Source of the DNA: Lujinxingia vulgaris
Lineage (GTDB): Bacteria; Myxococcota_A; Bradymonadia; Bradymonadales; Bradymonadaceae
Direction: 5' to 3'
Length of the DNA: 64,000 bases
Assembly: GCF_007997005.1 (NCBI RefSeq)
Contig: NZ_VOSL01000036.1
Coordinates: forward strand, 62,001-126,000
Shown here: positions 32,884 through 42,435 of the stretch, in pieces
Layout of the letters: the number at the start of each line of letters is the position of its first letter
How positions within the stretch are numbered: position 1 is the first letter of the stretch
Notes under the pieces: generated by a model
The model's input: the letters and a program-made list of their open reading frames with translations, nothing else
Databases searched by the model: none
What the model was told of the DNA's origin: nothing
Position numbers and translations under genes: made by a program

Positions 32884-35800
32884 GATCGTCTGAGCCACCG
32901 CTGTCGCCGCGGCCGCTCAGCGAGGGGCGCGGCGGCAGCGTTTGCGGCGCCCGAAGATCGGGGTAGGGCGCGAAGTCCGGGAGCTGCACCGGCCGTTCCT
33001 TAAGCGAGGCCATCGCTGTGGCGATGGCCGCCTCCAGCTGCGGATCGTCGCCGGTGGCGTCGGCCTGGGGCGGAAGCTCGATCTCCACGTCGGGCTCGGT
33101 GCCAAAGTTCTCTACCGAGAAGCCCACATCTTCAAACCAGAAGGAAAACTCCGGCTGGGTGGTCACGCTGCCGTCGACCATGGTGTGGCGCGGCCAGATG
33201 CCCACCACGCCTCCCCAGGTGCGCTTGCCGAGCAGGGGGCCGAGCTTCATCAACTTGAAGGTGTGGCTGAAGATGTCGCCGTCGCTGCCGGCGTGCTCAT
33301 TGGTCAGCGCGACGATGGGGCCGGCGATCGACTCCATCGGGTAGGCCAGAGGTTTGCCCCAGCGCTGGAGATCGAAGCCGACCTGACGGCGCGCCAACTT
33401 CTCGAGGATGAGCTGGCTGACGTGGCCGCCGCCGTTAAAACGCACGTCGACCACCAGGCCCTGGCGGGTGTTTTCGCTCAGGTAGTGGCGATGAAACTCC
33501 GCGTAGCCGGCAGGCCCCATGTCGGGGATATGCACGTAGCCGAGCTTGCCCTCGGAGGCCTCATGGACGCGGCGGCGGTTGTGGTTGACCCACTCCCGGT
33601 AGCGCAGCTCGGCCTCGCCTCGGAGCGCGCGGGTGGTGACCTGGCGCGGCTCACTGAGGCCGTCGCCGGAAGCGACGAGAAGCTCGACGCTTTGAGCGGC
33701 CTGATTGACCAGGCGCTCTTCGACGCTGTGCTGCGCGTCGACGCGGCGCGCGTTGATGGCGAGGATCACGTCGCCCTCGCTTAAGCCCAGGCCGGGGCGG
33801 GAGAGCGGCGACGATTTGGAGGGCTCCCAGGTGTCGCCGCGCAGGATGGTCTCAATGCGGTAGGCGCCTTCAAAACGTTGCGGATCGGCGGCCAGGCGCC
33901 AGTCCGGATCCCAGCGCAGGGTCGCGCCCAGAAAGCCCGGGGAGTACTGAGGCGGTCGCTCATAATCGCCGCCCATCTCATAGGCGTGGCTTGTGCCCAG
34001 CTCGCCCTGCATCGTCCAGACCAGGTCGGAGAACTCGCTGCGGCTGCCCACCCGGGGGAGCAGCGCGCTGTAGCGCTCCCAGATCTCCTCCCAGCGCACC
34101 CCGCCCATATCTTCACGCCAGAAATGGTCGCGCATCAGGCGCCAGGCTTCGCGCAACATCTGGGTCCACTCCGAGAGCGGGTCGACCTGCACCGAGACGC
34201 GCCTCAGGTCGACGATGCCCGATTCGCGGGAGGGCTCGCTCTCGTCGTCGTCTTCGTTGGAGACGCTCTCGGCCGAGGCGCTCACGATCTGCACGCCGTC
34301 TTCGCCAAAGAGGGCCAGGGTCTTGTGGTCGGCGCCGATCTCAAAGGCGCTCACGCCGCGGGCGAAGGTCTTTTGCTTGAGGGACTTGAGCCCGAAGTAG
34401 CGAAGCACCCCGGGGGTGTCATCGTCGTCGTCGCCGCTCAGCGCGCCGGTGACCGGGTAGACCGTCCAGAAGACGCGCTCGGCGGTTGCGGCGAGCTCGC
34501 CGTAGTTGCCGGCGGGCACAGGGAAGACCTCCACGCGTTGGCCGATGCCGTCGAGATCGATGCGCACGGGTTTGGGGCTCTCATCGCCCTCGGCGCTCTC
34601 GTCTTCGGTGTCCGAGTTAGCCTCACTGGCGTCGGCGTCGAGGGCCGCATCGCCAGATTCTGTGCGGGTCTCGGAGGCGTCGTCGGAGGAAGCATCCTCG
34701 TCGTCGTCGTCGCTTGAGGTCGCGTCGGAGGTGTCGTCGCCCTCGTCATCATCGCCGCCTAAGGGGCGGGGTTTTTGCAGAAAGAGGGAGTCGGCGTCGG
34801 CCTGCAGGGTGATGACGCAGGGGCGCGTGCCGCGCGGGAAGCTCAACTCGAAGAAGACCTGATCGTAGACCGGGTCGAAGTGGCGGTAGCTCAAAAAGTA
34901 GAGGTAGCGGCCGGCCGGGTCGAAGACCGGCTGCACATCTTGAAATTCGCCATCGGTAAGGGTGTGCAGCTCGCCGGAGGCCAAGTCCACGAGCTTGATC
35001 TGCGCGGTGTAGACGCCGGTGAAGAAGCCGTAGGCCGCCCAGCGCCCGTCGGGGCTGAAGCTGACGCCGGCGATGCGGGCGTATTCGCTGCGGTCGAGCA
35101 CGCGGCAGGCGCCGGTCTTCAGGTCGAGGTGAATGAGCTGGTGGCGATGGTTGGTAAAGAGCGCGCTATCATCGCATGGCGAGATCAGCAGTTCGACGGG
35201 GCGGCCGATGGCAAAGTCGCCGGTGTCGAGGGGCTGTGGCGCGTGGGAGCCGTCGACGCTGTGCAGCTCGAAGCGCTCTTCGCCGCCCTCGTCGCTGACC
35301 ACCAGCAGGCGTTGGCCGTCGGCCAGGTAGCGGGCCAGGCGGTAGCGCACGCCCTGCTCGCGGCCGGTCTGGCGCACGGCGCCCTCCCAGCCGCCCATGT
35401 TGAAGACTTTGCCGCGGGTGGTCAGCGCCAGGGAGTGGCCGCGGGGGTGGAGCGTGAAGTCGTCGAGGAAGGACTCCGCGTCGACAAAGCGGCGGTTCAG
35501 CGCGGTGCGTGGCGAGGCGTAATCGACCTCGATACGCGCCTCGGTCTGGGAGGCGATGTCGAAGCGGTAAAGATCACCGGCGACTGTGTAGACGATGGTG
35601 GTGTCATCGGCCGAAGCGAAGCGCACGTAGTGGCCGAGGTGGTCGGTGTGGCGTTGCAGATCGTCGCCGGAGGGCAGGCAGGAGTAGAGGTTGCCGTGCC
35701 CCTCGACGTCGCTGATGAAGAAGATGCGGCCCTGGCGCCACATCGGTCGGCAGAGCCCGGCGGTGATCTCGGGGAGCAGCCGCTCCCAGTGATCATCGCC

Positions 35801-36364
35801 TTTGCGGTCGATCCAGAGCACGCCGGCGGTGCCGCCGCGGTAGCGCTTCCAGCGGGCCAGATCATCGGCGTGCCTGGCGAGCACGCGGCCGGGGCCGTCG
35901 GGCTCGAAGCTGAGCGCCTGGGCTGCGCCCAGGCTCAAGCGACGGGTGGGGCCGCCCTGGCGGGGGACCTCGTAGAGGCCGAGCTGGCGCGAGACGTGCT
36001 CGCGCAGGTTGGAGGTGAAGATCACCCGCTCGCTGTCGGGGCTCCAGCCGCAGACCCAGGCCCGCGAGGCCCCGTTGAAGGTGAGCTTTTTGGCCGGGCC
36101 GCCGCGCGCGCGCATCACGTAGACTTCGGGGCGCCCCTCCTCGGTGGAGGTGTAGGCCAACCACTGCCCATCGGGGGAGAGGGCCGGGGCGCTGACCTGG
36201 CCCCGCGAGCCGCTTAAGCGGCGCGCAAAGCCCCCCTGAAGCGGGACCTCCCAGAGATCGTCTTCGCTGACAAAGACCACCCGCTCGCCATGCACGCTCG
36301 GGTAGCGGTAGTAGCCCTGGTCGTCGGGCTGAAGATCGAGGGGGGCCGCGCTCACTTCACTCAT
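32879..36364 (-). CDS. Tricorn-type S41 protease with acidic insert
   Basis: Large cytoplasmic peptidase of 1161 residues. The N-terminal beta-propellers (about 20-770) show PD40 blades such as APALSPDGQWLAYTSTEEGRPEVYVM. Then come a core domain (REAWRLMRDHFWREDMGG), a PDZ region (LSRPGLGLSEGDVILAINARRV) and the C-terminal S41 domain with NGGGHVSQLILEKL and the nucleophile Ser near 1027 in EHAGSDGD. Tricorn proteases degrade peptides left by the proteasome or other proteases. An insert of about 60 residues (near 540-600) is almost only Asp, Ser, Glu and Thr, which the family usually lacks. The ATG at 36364 has AGGA ten bases upstream; a GTG at 36373 is possible. Length is near the usual 1050-1100 plus the insert. 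Confidence 0.93.
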   Translation of the reverse strand: MSEVSAAPLDLQPDDQGYYRYPSVHGERVVFVSEDDLWEVPLQGGFARRLSGSRGQVSAPALSPDGQWLAYTSTEEGRPEVYVMRARGGPAKKLTFNGASRAWVCGWSPDSERVIFTSNLREHVSRQLGLYEVPRQGGPTRRLSLGAAQALSFEPDGPGRVLARHADDLARWKRYRGGTAGVLWIDRKGDDHWERLLPEITAGLCRPMWRQGRIFFISDVEGHGNLYSCLPSGDDLQRHTDHLGHYVRFASADDTTIVYTVAGDLYRFDIASQTEARIEVDYASPRTALNRRFVDAESFLDDFTLHPRGHSLALTTRGKVFNMGGWEGAVRQTGREQGVRYRLARYLADGQRLLVVSDEGGEERFELHSVDGSHAPQPLDTGDFAIGRPVELLISPCDDSALFTNHRHQLIHLDLKTGACRVLDRSEYARIAGVSFSPDGRWAAYGFFTGVYTAQIKLVDLASGELHTLTDGEFQDVQPVFDPAGRYLYFLSYRHFDPVYDQVFFELSFPRGTRPCVITLQADADSLFLQKPRPLGGDDDEGDDTSDATSSDDDDEDASSDDASETRTESGDAALDADASEANSDTEDESAEGDESPKPVRIDLDGIGQRVEVFPVPAGNYGELAATAERVFWTVYPVTGALSGDDDDDTPGVLRYFGLKSLKQKTFARGVSAFEIGADHKTLALFGEDGVQIVSASAESVSNEDDDESEPSRESGIVDLRRVSVQVDPLSEWTQMLREAWRLMRDHFWREDMGGVRWEEIWERYSALLPRVGSRSEFSDLVWTMQGELGTSHAYEMGGDYERPPQYSPGFLGATLRWDPDWRLAADPQRFEGAYRIETILRGDTWEPSKSSPLSRPGLGLSEGDVILAINARRVDAQHSVEERLVNQAAQSVELLVASGDGLSEPRQVTTRALRGEAELRYREWVNHNRRRVHEASEGKLGYVHIPDMGPAGYAEFHRHYLSENTRQGLVVDVRFNGGGHVSQLILEKLARRQVGFDLQRWGKPLAYPMESIAGPIVALTNEHAGSDGDIFSHTFKLMKLGPLLGKRTWGGVVGIWPRHTMVDGSVTTQPEFSFWFEDVGFSVENFGTEPDVEIELPPQADATGDDPQLEAAIATAMASLKERPVQLPDFAPYPDLRAPQTLPPRPSLSGRGDSGGSDDR

Positions 36365-36668
36365 GTGGTGCACATCCTGGCAGGTTCATGTTCGGGCAAC
36401 GCAACATCCAGAACGCCCGCTCGGGGGCGCCGGTGGACAGCTCTATTGCAAGAGGGGGCACATTTCAATCGCGCAGCGGGCGAAATGACGCGCTGCGGCA
36501 AGGAATTCGCGGGTTTGAGCGCGTTGAATAGGCCTTGTGATGTTGACGTATCACGCTAGTATCGTGCGTCACTCGCGCTCTTTTAAGTTCGCCTGCAACA
36601 AGCCGAATTCTCGGTTTGCCGCGGGTGCTCATATCGACTCGGTTCGATCCACCCTGTGGAGGTTACCT
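36365..36668. other. Divergent intergenic region
   Basis: Must hold the promoters of the tricorn gene and the START-domain gene. No RNA gene, repeat or clear -35/-10 pair was found. The GTG start on the right is preceded by a good GGAGG site. Confidence 0.5.
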
Positions 36669-37331
36669 GTGCGTCCTTTTCCTACGGTTCTGATGTTCCT
36701 TTTGATGCTCGCCCTCAGCTCGCCAGCGGCGGCCCAGCAAGATGGCAACTGGGAGGCGCTGGGGGAGTCTGACGGGGTGGCGATCTCGCGGATGCAGGTG
36801 GAGGGATCTTCGGTCTTTGCGTTTCGCGGTGAGATTGTGGCGGACGTGCATATTGGCAAGATCCTGACGGTGTTTGCCGACGGCAGCCAGCGCCGCCACT
36901 GGGTGGACCGCTACGACGAGCACGGCACGCTGGAGCGCGGCGAGCTCAGCGAGCGCTACTGGATTCGCTTCGGGCTGCCCTTTCCGATCAAGGATCGGGA
37001 CTATGTGCTGCAAACCAACGGTCGCCTCGATCAGGACGACCAGGTCTTTGTCGCGACGATCGAGTCGGTGGACGACGCGCGTCGGCCGGAGAACGACTGC
37101 TGCGTGCGGGCGATGACCTACTCGACCTACTACCGCTTTGAGGCGTTGGAGGGGGAACGTACGCGCATGATCGTGGAGGTCCACACCGATCCCAAAGGTC
37201 TTTTACCGGACTGGCTGGTCAACCGCATTCAGCGCGACTGGCCCTCGAAGACGCTGGGCGGTCTGATTCGTCAGGCCAAAAAAGGCGATCAGCCGCTCTA
37301 CGGGCCGGTGGCCGACTGGCACACGCCTTGA
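36669..37331 (+). CDS. Secreted START-domain protein
   Basis: Protein of 220 residues with a signal peptide (VRPFPTVLMFLLMLALSSPAAA, cleavage after AAA) and one START lipid-binding domain. It shares the layout and motifs of the protein at 2111-2683: an entry strand GVAISRMQVEGSS, a RYWIRFGLPFPIKDRDYVLQ segment, a MTYSTYYRFEALE region and a WLVNRIQRDWP helix. The GTG at 36669 with GGAGG six bases upstream fixes the start; earlier in-frame codons would break the signal peptide. Its stop overlaps the mobA start by four bases (TTGA). Ligand unknown; lipid transfer in the periplasm is a guess from family. Confidence 0.85.
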   Translation: MRPFPTVLMFLLMLALSSPAAAQQDGNWEALGESDGVAISRMQVEGSSVFAFRGEIVADVHIGKILTVFADGSQRRHWVDRYDEHGTLERGELSERYWIRFGLPFPIKDRDYVLQTNGRLDQDDQVFVATIESVDDARRPENDCCVRAMTYSTYYRFEALEGERTRMIVEVHTDPKGLLPDWLVNRIQRDWPSKTLGGLIRQAKKGDQPLYGPVADWHTP

Positions 37332-37918
37332 GTGAGCGGGTGGGGTATGTGCTGGCCGGGGGGCAGGCGCGGCGTCTGGGGGAGGATAAGGCGCGCGCGC
37401 AGCTGGTCGGGGGGGTGACGCTGCTGGCGTGGGTGACCGAGCGCCTGTCGCCGGCGGTGGCGAGCTGGACAGCGGTGGGGGCAAAGGCCGGCGAGTATGA
37501 GGATCTGGGGGTGCGCACCATCGGCGACCGGTGGCCGGGGCAGGGGCCGCTGGGGGGAATTGCGACGGCGGCGATCGATCGGGGCAGGGGGTGGTTTTTT
37601 GTGACGAGCTGCGATGCGGTGTGGGCGCGTGCGGCGTGGGTGGAGCAGCTCTGGGAGGCCAGGCGTTCGCCGGCGGTGGTCTTTGAGCATCAGGGCCGTC
37701 TGGAGCCGCTCTTTGGCTGGTATCGGGCGGAGCTGGCACCGGATCTTGAGGCGGCGATGGAGGGCGGCCAGCGCTCGGTGTGGCGCTTTTTGGAGGCGGT
37801 CGGAGCGCGGCGTCTCGACGCACCGGGGGAGTGGGAGAGCGGGCAGGGGATCAACGATCCTCAAGCGTTGGCGCGGGCGCGAGCCAAGGCGCAGAAGATT
37901 CTTCGGGGCGATCGTTGA
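37328..37918 (+). CDS. mobA: Molybdenum cofactor guanylyltransferase
   Basis: Transfers GMP from GTP to molybdopterin to make the guanine-dinucleotide cofactor. Of 196 residues, the N-terminus has the nucleotide-binding LAGGQARRLGEDKA (about 9-22), then TIGDRWPGQGPLGGI and FFVTSCDAVW (metal-binding Asp). The FEHQGRLEPLFGWYR segment fits MobA. It starts at a TTG overlapping the START gene's stop, without a visible ribosome site of its own, so it probably depends on coupling. Its presence implies molybdoenzymes elsewhere; none is obvious in this window. Confidence 0.9.
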   Translation: MSERVGYVLAGGQARRLGEDKARAQLVGGVTLLAWVTERLSPAVASWTAVGAKAGEYEDLGVRTIGDRWPGQGPLGGIATAAIDRGRGWFFVTSCDAVWARAAWVEQLWEARRSPAVVFEHQGRLEPLFGWYRAELAPDLEAAMEGGQRSVWRFLEAVGARRLDAPGEWESGQGINDPQALARARAKAQKILRGDR

Positions 37919-38102
37919 CAGGTCTTAAGCGTGTTTAAACTTGGCTTCATCGTGACACCGACGGAAGTCGACGCAGGGGGTGTCTCGGCGCAGTAGGCGG
38001 GCTCGTTTCAGAAGGCCCGCAGCGAGCGTTGTGTGCTCTTCGACCAACGAATAACGCGCTGTAGCTGACCTGACTCAACCCTCCACCATCAGGAGACTTC
38101 CG

Positions 38103-39725
38103 ATGATGCAGCCCTCCACAGAAGGCGCCGGCCTGCCCGACGCGATCACGATTCTCGGCGATGTTGCTCCCGGGTATGAACGCATTCTAAGTCCGGAGGC
38201 GCTGGGCTTTGTGGCGGCATTACACCGGGAGTTTGAGGGCCGCCGACGCCAACTTCTGGCCGATCGTCGCCGTCGTCAGGAGGCGATCGACGGCGGCGCC
38301 AACCCCGGCGCTCCGGCCGATACGCGGGCGATTCGCCAGGGGGAGTGGCAGGTGGCCCGGGTGCCTCAGGATATGCAGCGGCGCACTGTGGAGATCACCG
38401 GCCCGGTCGATCGCAAGATGATCATCAACGCGCTCAACTCCGGGGCCGACAGCTTTATGGCCGACTTCGAGGACGCCACCTCACCGACCTGGTCCAATGT
38501 GGTGGAGGGGCAGAACAACCTCTTTGATGCGGTGCGCCGCCAGATCGACTTTCGCGATGAAGCCCGCGGCAAGGACTACACGCTCGACGAGAACCCGGCC
38601 ACGTTGATGGTGCGCCCCCGGGGCTGGCACCTCCCCGAGAAGCACGTGCTCGTCGACGGCCAGGAGATTTCGGCGAGCCTCTTCGACTTCGGGATGTACT
38701 TCTTTCATAACGCCAGAGAGCTGGTGCAACGGGGCAGCGGGCCCTACTTCTACCTCCCGAAGCTGGAGAGCCACCGGGAGGCGGCGTTGTGGAACGACGT
38801 CTTTTTGATGGCGCAGCAGCGCCTGGGCATCGAGACCGGCACGATCAAGGCGACGGTGCTGATCGAGACGATTCACGCGGCCTTTGAGATGGAGGAGATC
38901 CTCTACGCGCTGCGGGAGCATAGCGCGGGCCTCAACGCCGGGCGTTGGGACTATATCTTCAGCGTCATCAAGACCTTCCGCGCTCGCCAGGAGATGGTGC
39001 TGCCGGACCGGGCTCAGATCACGATGGGGGTGCCCTTTATGCGGGCCTACGCGGAGCGCCTGGTGCATGTGTGCCATAAGCGCGATGCGCACGCGATCGG
39101 AGGGATGGCGGCCTTTATCCCCTCGCGACGCGATGAGGCGGTCAACGAGCGCGCGCTGGCGGCGGTGCGTAGCGACAAAGAGCGCGAGGCCAGCGACGGT
39201 TTTGACGGCACCTGGGTGGCGCATCCGGATCTGGTGGCGGTGGCGCGCGCGCCTTTCGAAGACGTGTTGAAGGGGCGCCCGCATCAGAAAGATCGTCGAC
39301 GCGAGGTCAGCGCTATCAGCGACCAGGAGCTGCTCAACTTCCGCGTGGCCGAGGGGCGCATCACCGAGGAGGGGCTGCGCACCAACATCAACGTGGGGCT
39401 GCAGTACATCGCCTGGTGGATGCAAGGCCTCGGCGCGGTGGCGCTCTACAACCTGATGGAAGACGCGGCCACCGCCGAGATCAGCCGCTCGCAGATCTGG
39501 CAGTGGTTGCACCGCCCCGATGTGGTGCTCGACGACGGTCGCCGGGTGGATCGGGAGCTCTATGAGCGCCTGGTGGACGAGGAGCTCATGGCGATTCGCG
39601 AGGCGATGGGCAGCGAGCGTTTTGAGGCGCTTCCCTTCGAGAGAGCGCGTCAGATCTTCGACGACGTGGCGACCTCCGAAGAGTTTCCCGAGTTCTTTAC
39701 CCTGGTGGCCTACGAGGCGCTCTGA
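38103..39725 (+). CDS. aceB: Malate synthase A
   Basis: Condenses glyoxylate with acetyl-CoA to malate in the glyoxylate shunt. The 540 residues match the A-type (about 530). Seen: [15 protein letters not shown] (acetyl-CoA/Mg2+ region), [13 protein letters not shown] (catalytic Arg), [17 protein letters not shown] (Glu ligand) and [13 protein letters not shown] with the Asp. The late motif [15 protein letters not shown] closes the C-terminal domain. AGGAG lies seven bases before the ATG at 38103. It is followed by isocitrate lyase after 136 bases; a 6-bp hairpin (39794-39810) sits in that gap and may balance the two mRNAs. Confidence 0.97.
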   Translation: MMQPSTEGAGLPDAITILGDVAPGYERILSPEALGFVAALHREFEGRRRQLLADRRRRQEAIDGGANPGAPADTRAIRQGEWQVARVPQDMQRRTVEITGPVDRKMIINALNSGADSFMADFEDATSPTWSNVVEGQNNLFDAVRRQIDFRDEARGKDYTLDENPATLMVRPRGWHLPEKHVLVDGQEISASLFDFGMYFFHNARELVQRGSGPYFYLPKLESHREAALWNDVFLMAQQRLGIETGTIKATVLIETIHAAFEMEEILYALREHSAGLNAGRWDYIFSVIKTFRARQEMVLPDRAQITMGVPFMRAYAERLVHVCHKRDAHAIGGMAAFIPSRRDEAVNERALAAVRSDKEREASDGFDGTWVAHPDLVAVARAPFEDVLKGRPHQKDRRREVSAISDQELLNFRVAEGRITEEGLRTNINVGLQYIAWWMQGLGAVALYNLMEDAATAEISRSQIWQWLHRPDVVLDDGRRVDRELYERLVDEELMAIREAMGSERFEALPFERARQIFDDVATSEEFPEFFTLVAYEAL

Positions 39726-39861
39726 GACCGGGGGAGAGGACGATCACAACGATGTAGAGCGAACTTTAACAAGGCCGCGACGTCGTGGCGGGTGAGCGCC
39801 GGATGCGCTCCCCTCATGGCGGCCTGTTCATCATCGACTTGATTGAGAACAGGAGCAGCAG

Positions 39862-41145
39862 ATGAGTCAGGCCCAATCTTCTGAGGCGTTGCAGGCACAG
39901 TGGGATAAAGATCCGCGTTGGCGCGGGGTGCAGCGCCCCTACCCGGCCTCCCAGGTCTTTAAATTGCGGGGCAGCGTCCCCATCACCTACACCCTGGCCG
40001 AGCGCGGCGCGGTGCGGCTTTGGGAGCTCTTTCATGACCGTCCCTTTGTGCGTTGCTTGAGCGCGGTCACCGGCAACCAGGCCATCCAACAGGTGCAGGC
40101 GGGGTTGGAGGCGATCTACATCAGCGGGTGGCAGGTCGCCGGCGACGCCAACTCCGCACGGGGGGTCTACCCTGACCAGAGCCTCTATCCGGTGGACTCG
40201 GTGCCCAAGCTCGTCGACCGGGTCAACCGCGCTTTGCAGCGCGCCGACCAGATTGCCCACATCGAGGGCTCGCCGAAGCGCGACTGGTTTGCCCCGATTG
40301 TGGCCGACGCCGAGGCCGGGTTTGGCGGCAACCTCAACGCCTTTGAGCTGATGAAGGCGATGATCGAGGCCGGCGCCTCCGGGGTGCACTTTGAGGATCA
40401 GCTCTCGTCGGCCAAGAAGTGCGGGCACATGGGCGGCAAGGTGCTCGTGCCCACCAGCGAGTTCATTCAGAAGCTGGTAGCTGCGCGCCTGGCCTCCGAT
40501 GTGATGGGGGTGCCCAGCGTGCTGGTCGCCCGCACCGACGCGCACTCGGCGAAGTTGCTCACCAGCGACATTGATCCGGCGGATCGTCCCTTTATTAAGG
40601 GTGAGAAGGGTCGCAGCGCCGAGGGTTTCTTCACGATCCGCGGCGGGCTGGAGTTCGCGATCGAGCGCGCGATGGCCTACGCCCCTTATGCCGACATGCT
40701 CTGGTGTGAGACGTCGACGCCGGATCTGGGGGAGGCCGAGGAGTTCGCGAAAGAAGTTCGGGCGAAGTACCCCGACAAACTTCTGGCCTACAACTGCTCC
40801 CCCTCCTTCAACTGGCGGCAGAACCTCGATGATCGCACCATCGCACGTTTTCAGGAGAAGCTCGGCGAGATGGGCTACGCCCTCCAGTTTGTGACGCTCT
40901 CGGGGTGGCACTCGCTCAACGCGGCGATGTTCGAGCTGGCGCTGGACTATCGAGAGCGGGGCATGGCCGCGTACTCGCAACTGCAGGAGCACGAGTTTGA
41001 GCTGGCGCGTCAGCAAAACTACAGCGCGGTGCGCCACCAGGCTTTTGTGGGAGCGGGTTACTTCGATGAGGTCCAGCTCACGATCACCGGCGGAGAGTCG
41101 GAGACGGTGGCGATGCGCGGGTCGACTGAGGAAGACCAGTTTTGA
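39862..41145 (+). CDS. aceA: Isocitrate lyase
   Basis: Splits isocitrate to glyoxylate and succinate; first step of the glyoxylate shunt. Of 427 residues (bacterial type, about 430), the signature [13 protein letters not shown] with the catalytic Cys is present, along with [24 protein letters not shown] (metal-binding Asp) and [10 protein letters not shown]. The NCSPSFNW loop is intact. GAGCAGCAG lies ahead of the ATG. Together with aceB it allows growth on acetate or fatty acids. No regulator (IclR, AceK) is encoded nearby. Confidence 0.97.
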   Translation: MSQAQSSEALQAQWDKDPRWRGVQRPYPASQVFKLRGSVPITYTLAERGAVRLWELFHDRPFVRCLSAVTGNQAIQQVQAGLEAIYISGWQVAGDANSARGVYPDQSLYPVDSVPKLVDRVNRALQRADQIAHIEGSPKRDWFAPIVADAEAGFGGNLNAFELMKAMIEAGASGVHFEDQLSSAKKCGHMGGKVLVPTSEFIQKLVAARLASDVMGVPSVLVARTDAHSAKLLTSDIDPADRPFIKGEKGRSAEGFFTIRGGLEFAIERAMAYAPYADMLWCETSTPDLGEAEEFAKEVRAKYPDKLLAYNCSPSFNWRQNLDDRTIARFQEKLGEMGYALQFVTLSGWHSLNAAMFELALDYRERGMAAYSQLQEHEFELARQQNYSAVRHQAFVGAGYFDEVQLTITGGESETVAMRGSTEEDQF

Positions 41146-41667
41146 GCAAGTTCTCCGAGTTCGCCCGGAGTGTGTGGTGGGCGATCCGCGGGGGGATGGG
41201 GGGGGCGAAGGGCGCTTGCGATAGCGAGCGCCCGGGGGGAGTCAGGTTTGCCCGGCGTGAGGGGCGGGCAGATCTGCAGGAGGGGGCGATGTGTCCCCCT
41301 TCGGTCGACGTGCCGATCGCACCGGCAGATTGCCGGTGGCGCTCCGGGCGGAGGCGTCGTGAGGGCCGACACCTCCGCCTTCGGCTGACCTCCCCGGCGG
41401 CGCGCAGCGCACCTCGCTCGCGCCGCCCCTTCAGACAACGACGATGCGCCCCGGCGCGCCACGCGCGCCCGGAGCCTTCGCAAAGATAGTCGTACAAGTT
41501 GCTGTACAAATGGCCTGGGGGGAGCCGGGGCCCCTCCCATGCTTTGCTCAATGAGCGGTGTTGGAGGGGCCCTATTTCTTTGATGTGATGGGGAGAATGA
41601 GCGGTTTGACACGCTATTTTACGAGGACTACCTTCGGCGCGCCTGATGCCCTTGCCGGAGCTATCCG
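41146..41667. other. 522-base gap without a supported gene
   Basis: Contains a hairpin after aceA (listed separately), a GC-rich stretch with no coding pattern, and a short inverted repeat GTACA (41492-41496)/TGTAC (41503-41507) at an AT-rich spot 160 bases before the next start, which could be an operator or promoter part. Open frames here have arginine-rich composition and look accidental. An unrecognised small RNA is possible. Confidence 0.45.
41210..41233 (+). terminator. Hairpin after aceA
   Basis: GGGCGCT (41210-41216) pairs with AGCGCCC (41227-41233) around a 10-base loop, 65 bases past the aceA stop. There is no T tract. Confidence 0.4.
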
Positions 41668-42435
41668 ATGTCGAAAAACCGTCCTTCTCATTCGCCCCGC
41701 GAGGCGATCTTGCTGGTCGCCGGGACCGGCAGTCGCCTGCGACCGCTGACCGAAGATCGCCCCAAATGCCTGCTGGAGGTCGGCGGTGAAGCGCTGCTCA
41801 AGCGCCTGCTTGACCAGCTCGCTGCGGTGGGCATTGAACGCGCCATCCTCGTGACAGGGTATCTGCACGAGCGCATGGTCGCGCAGGTGGAGTCCTGGGA
41901 GCTCGCGCTGGATGTGGCGTTTGCGCCGAACCCGACCTTCGCCAGCGAGAACAACGCCATCTCGACCCTGGTGGGGATGCGCGCGCTGGAGGGCGACTCC
42001 TTCTTGCTCTGCGACGGCGACATCCTGCTCCGGCAGACCGCCTGGGTGGCCGAGCTGCTCGCTGACGAGCGCGAGAACGTGCTCACGATGATCCGCTTTG
42101 ATGCCCTGGGTCAGGAAGAGATGAAGATCCGCCTCGGAGATGGCGAGGCCGTCGAGGGGTTGAGCAAGGGGCTCGACCCGGCGGGCGCGCATGGTGAGTC
42201 GCTGGGCGTGCAGAAGGTGGGGCCGTCGGCGTTTGAGGCGCTCCAAGATCGTCTGGAAGCGCTCAACGCCGAGGAGCGCGTGCGCCTGTATTACGAAGAT
42301 GTGTTTGCGGAGCTGATCCCGCAGGGGCATGCCTTTTATGCCCGTGAGGTCGCGCCGGGCAGCTGGACGGAGATCGACACGATCGACGATCTGGAGGCGG
42401 CCCGCGCGCTCTACCAGAGCTGGAGCGTGGCATGA
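41668..42435 (+). CDS. Sugar/alcohol-phosphate nucleotidyltransferase
   Basis: NTP-transferase-fold enzyme of 255 residues. The N-terminus holds the nucleotide loop LVAGTGSRLRPLTEDRPKCLLEV (about 16-38), followed by LVTGYLHERM and the metal-binding FLLCDGDILL. The sequence NPTFASENNAISTL is typical of the LicC/choline- or inositol-phosphate cytidylyltransferase branch rather than of glucose-1-phosphate enzymes. GGAG precedes the ATG by seven bases. Its stop overlaps the next ATG (ATGA) of a CDP-alcohol phosphatidyltransferase, so the pair probably makes and uses the same CDP-activated alcohol. The alcohol (inositol, choline, ethanolamine or other) is not determined. Confidence 0.85.
   Translation: MSKNRPSHSPREAILLVAGTGSRLRPLTEDRPKCLLEVGGEALLKRLLDQLAAVGIERAILVTGYLHERMVAQVESWELALDVAFAPNPTFASENNAISTLVGMRALEGDSFLLCDGDILLRQTAWVAELLADERENVLTMIRFDALGQEEMKIRLGDGEAVEGLSKGLDPAGAHGESLGVQKVGPSAFEALQDRLEALNAEERVRLYYEDVFAELIPQGHAFYAREVAPGSWTEIDTIDDLEAARALYQSWSVA

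Noticed and set aside
41142-41489. Open frame starting at the end of aceA
   Set aside because: Arginine-rich composition, no recognisable domain, and the GC hairpin lies within it; read as non-coding gap.
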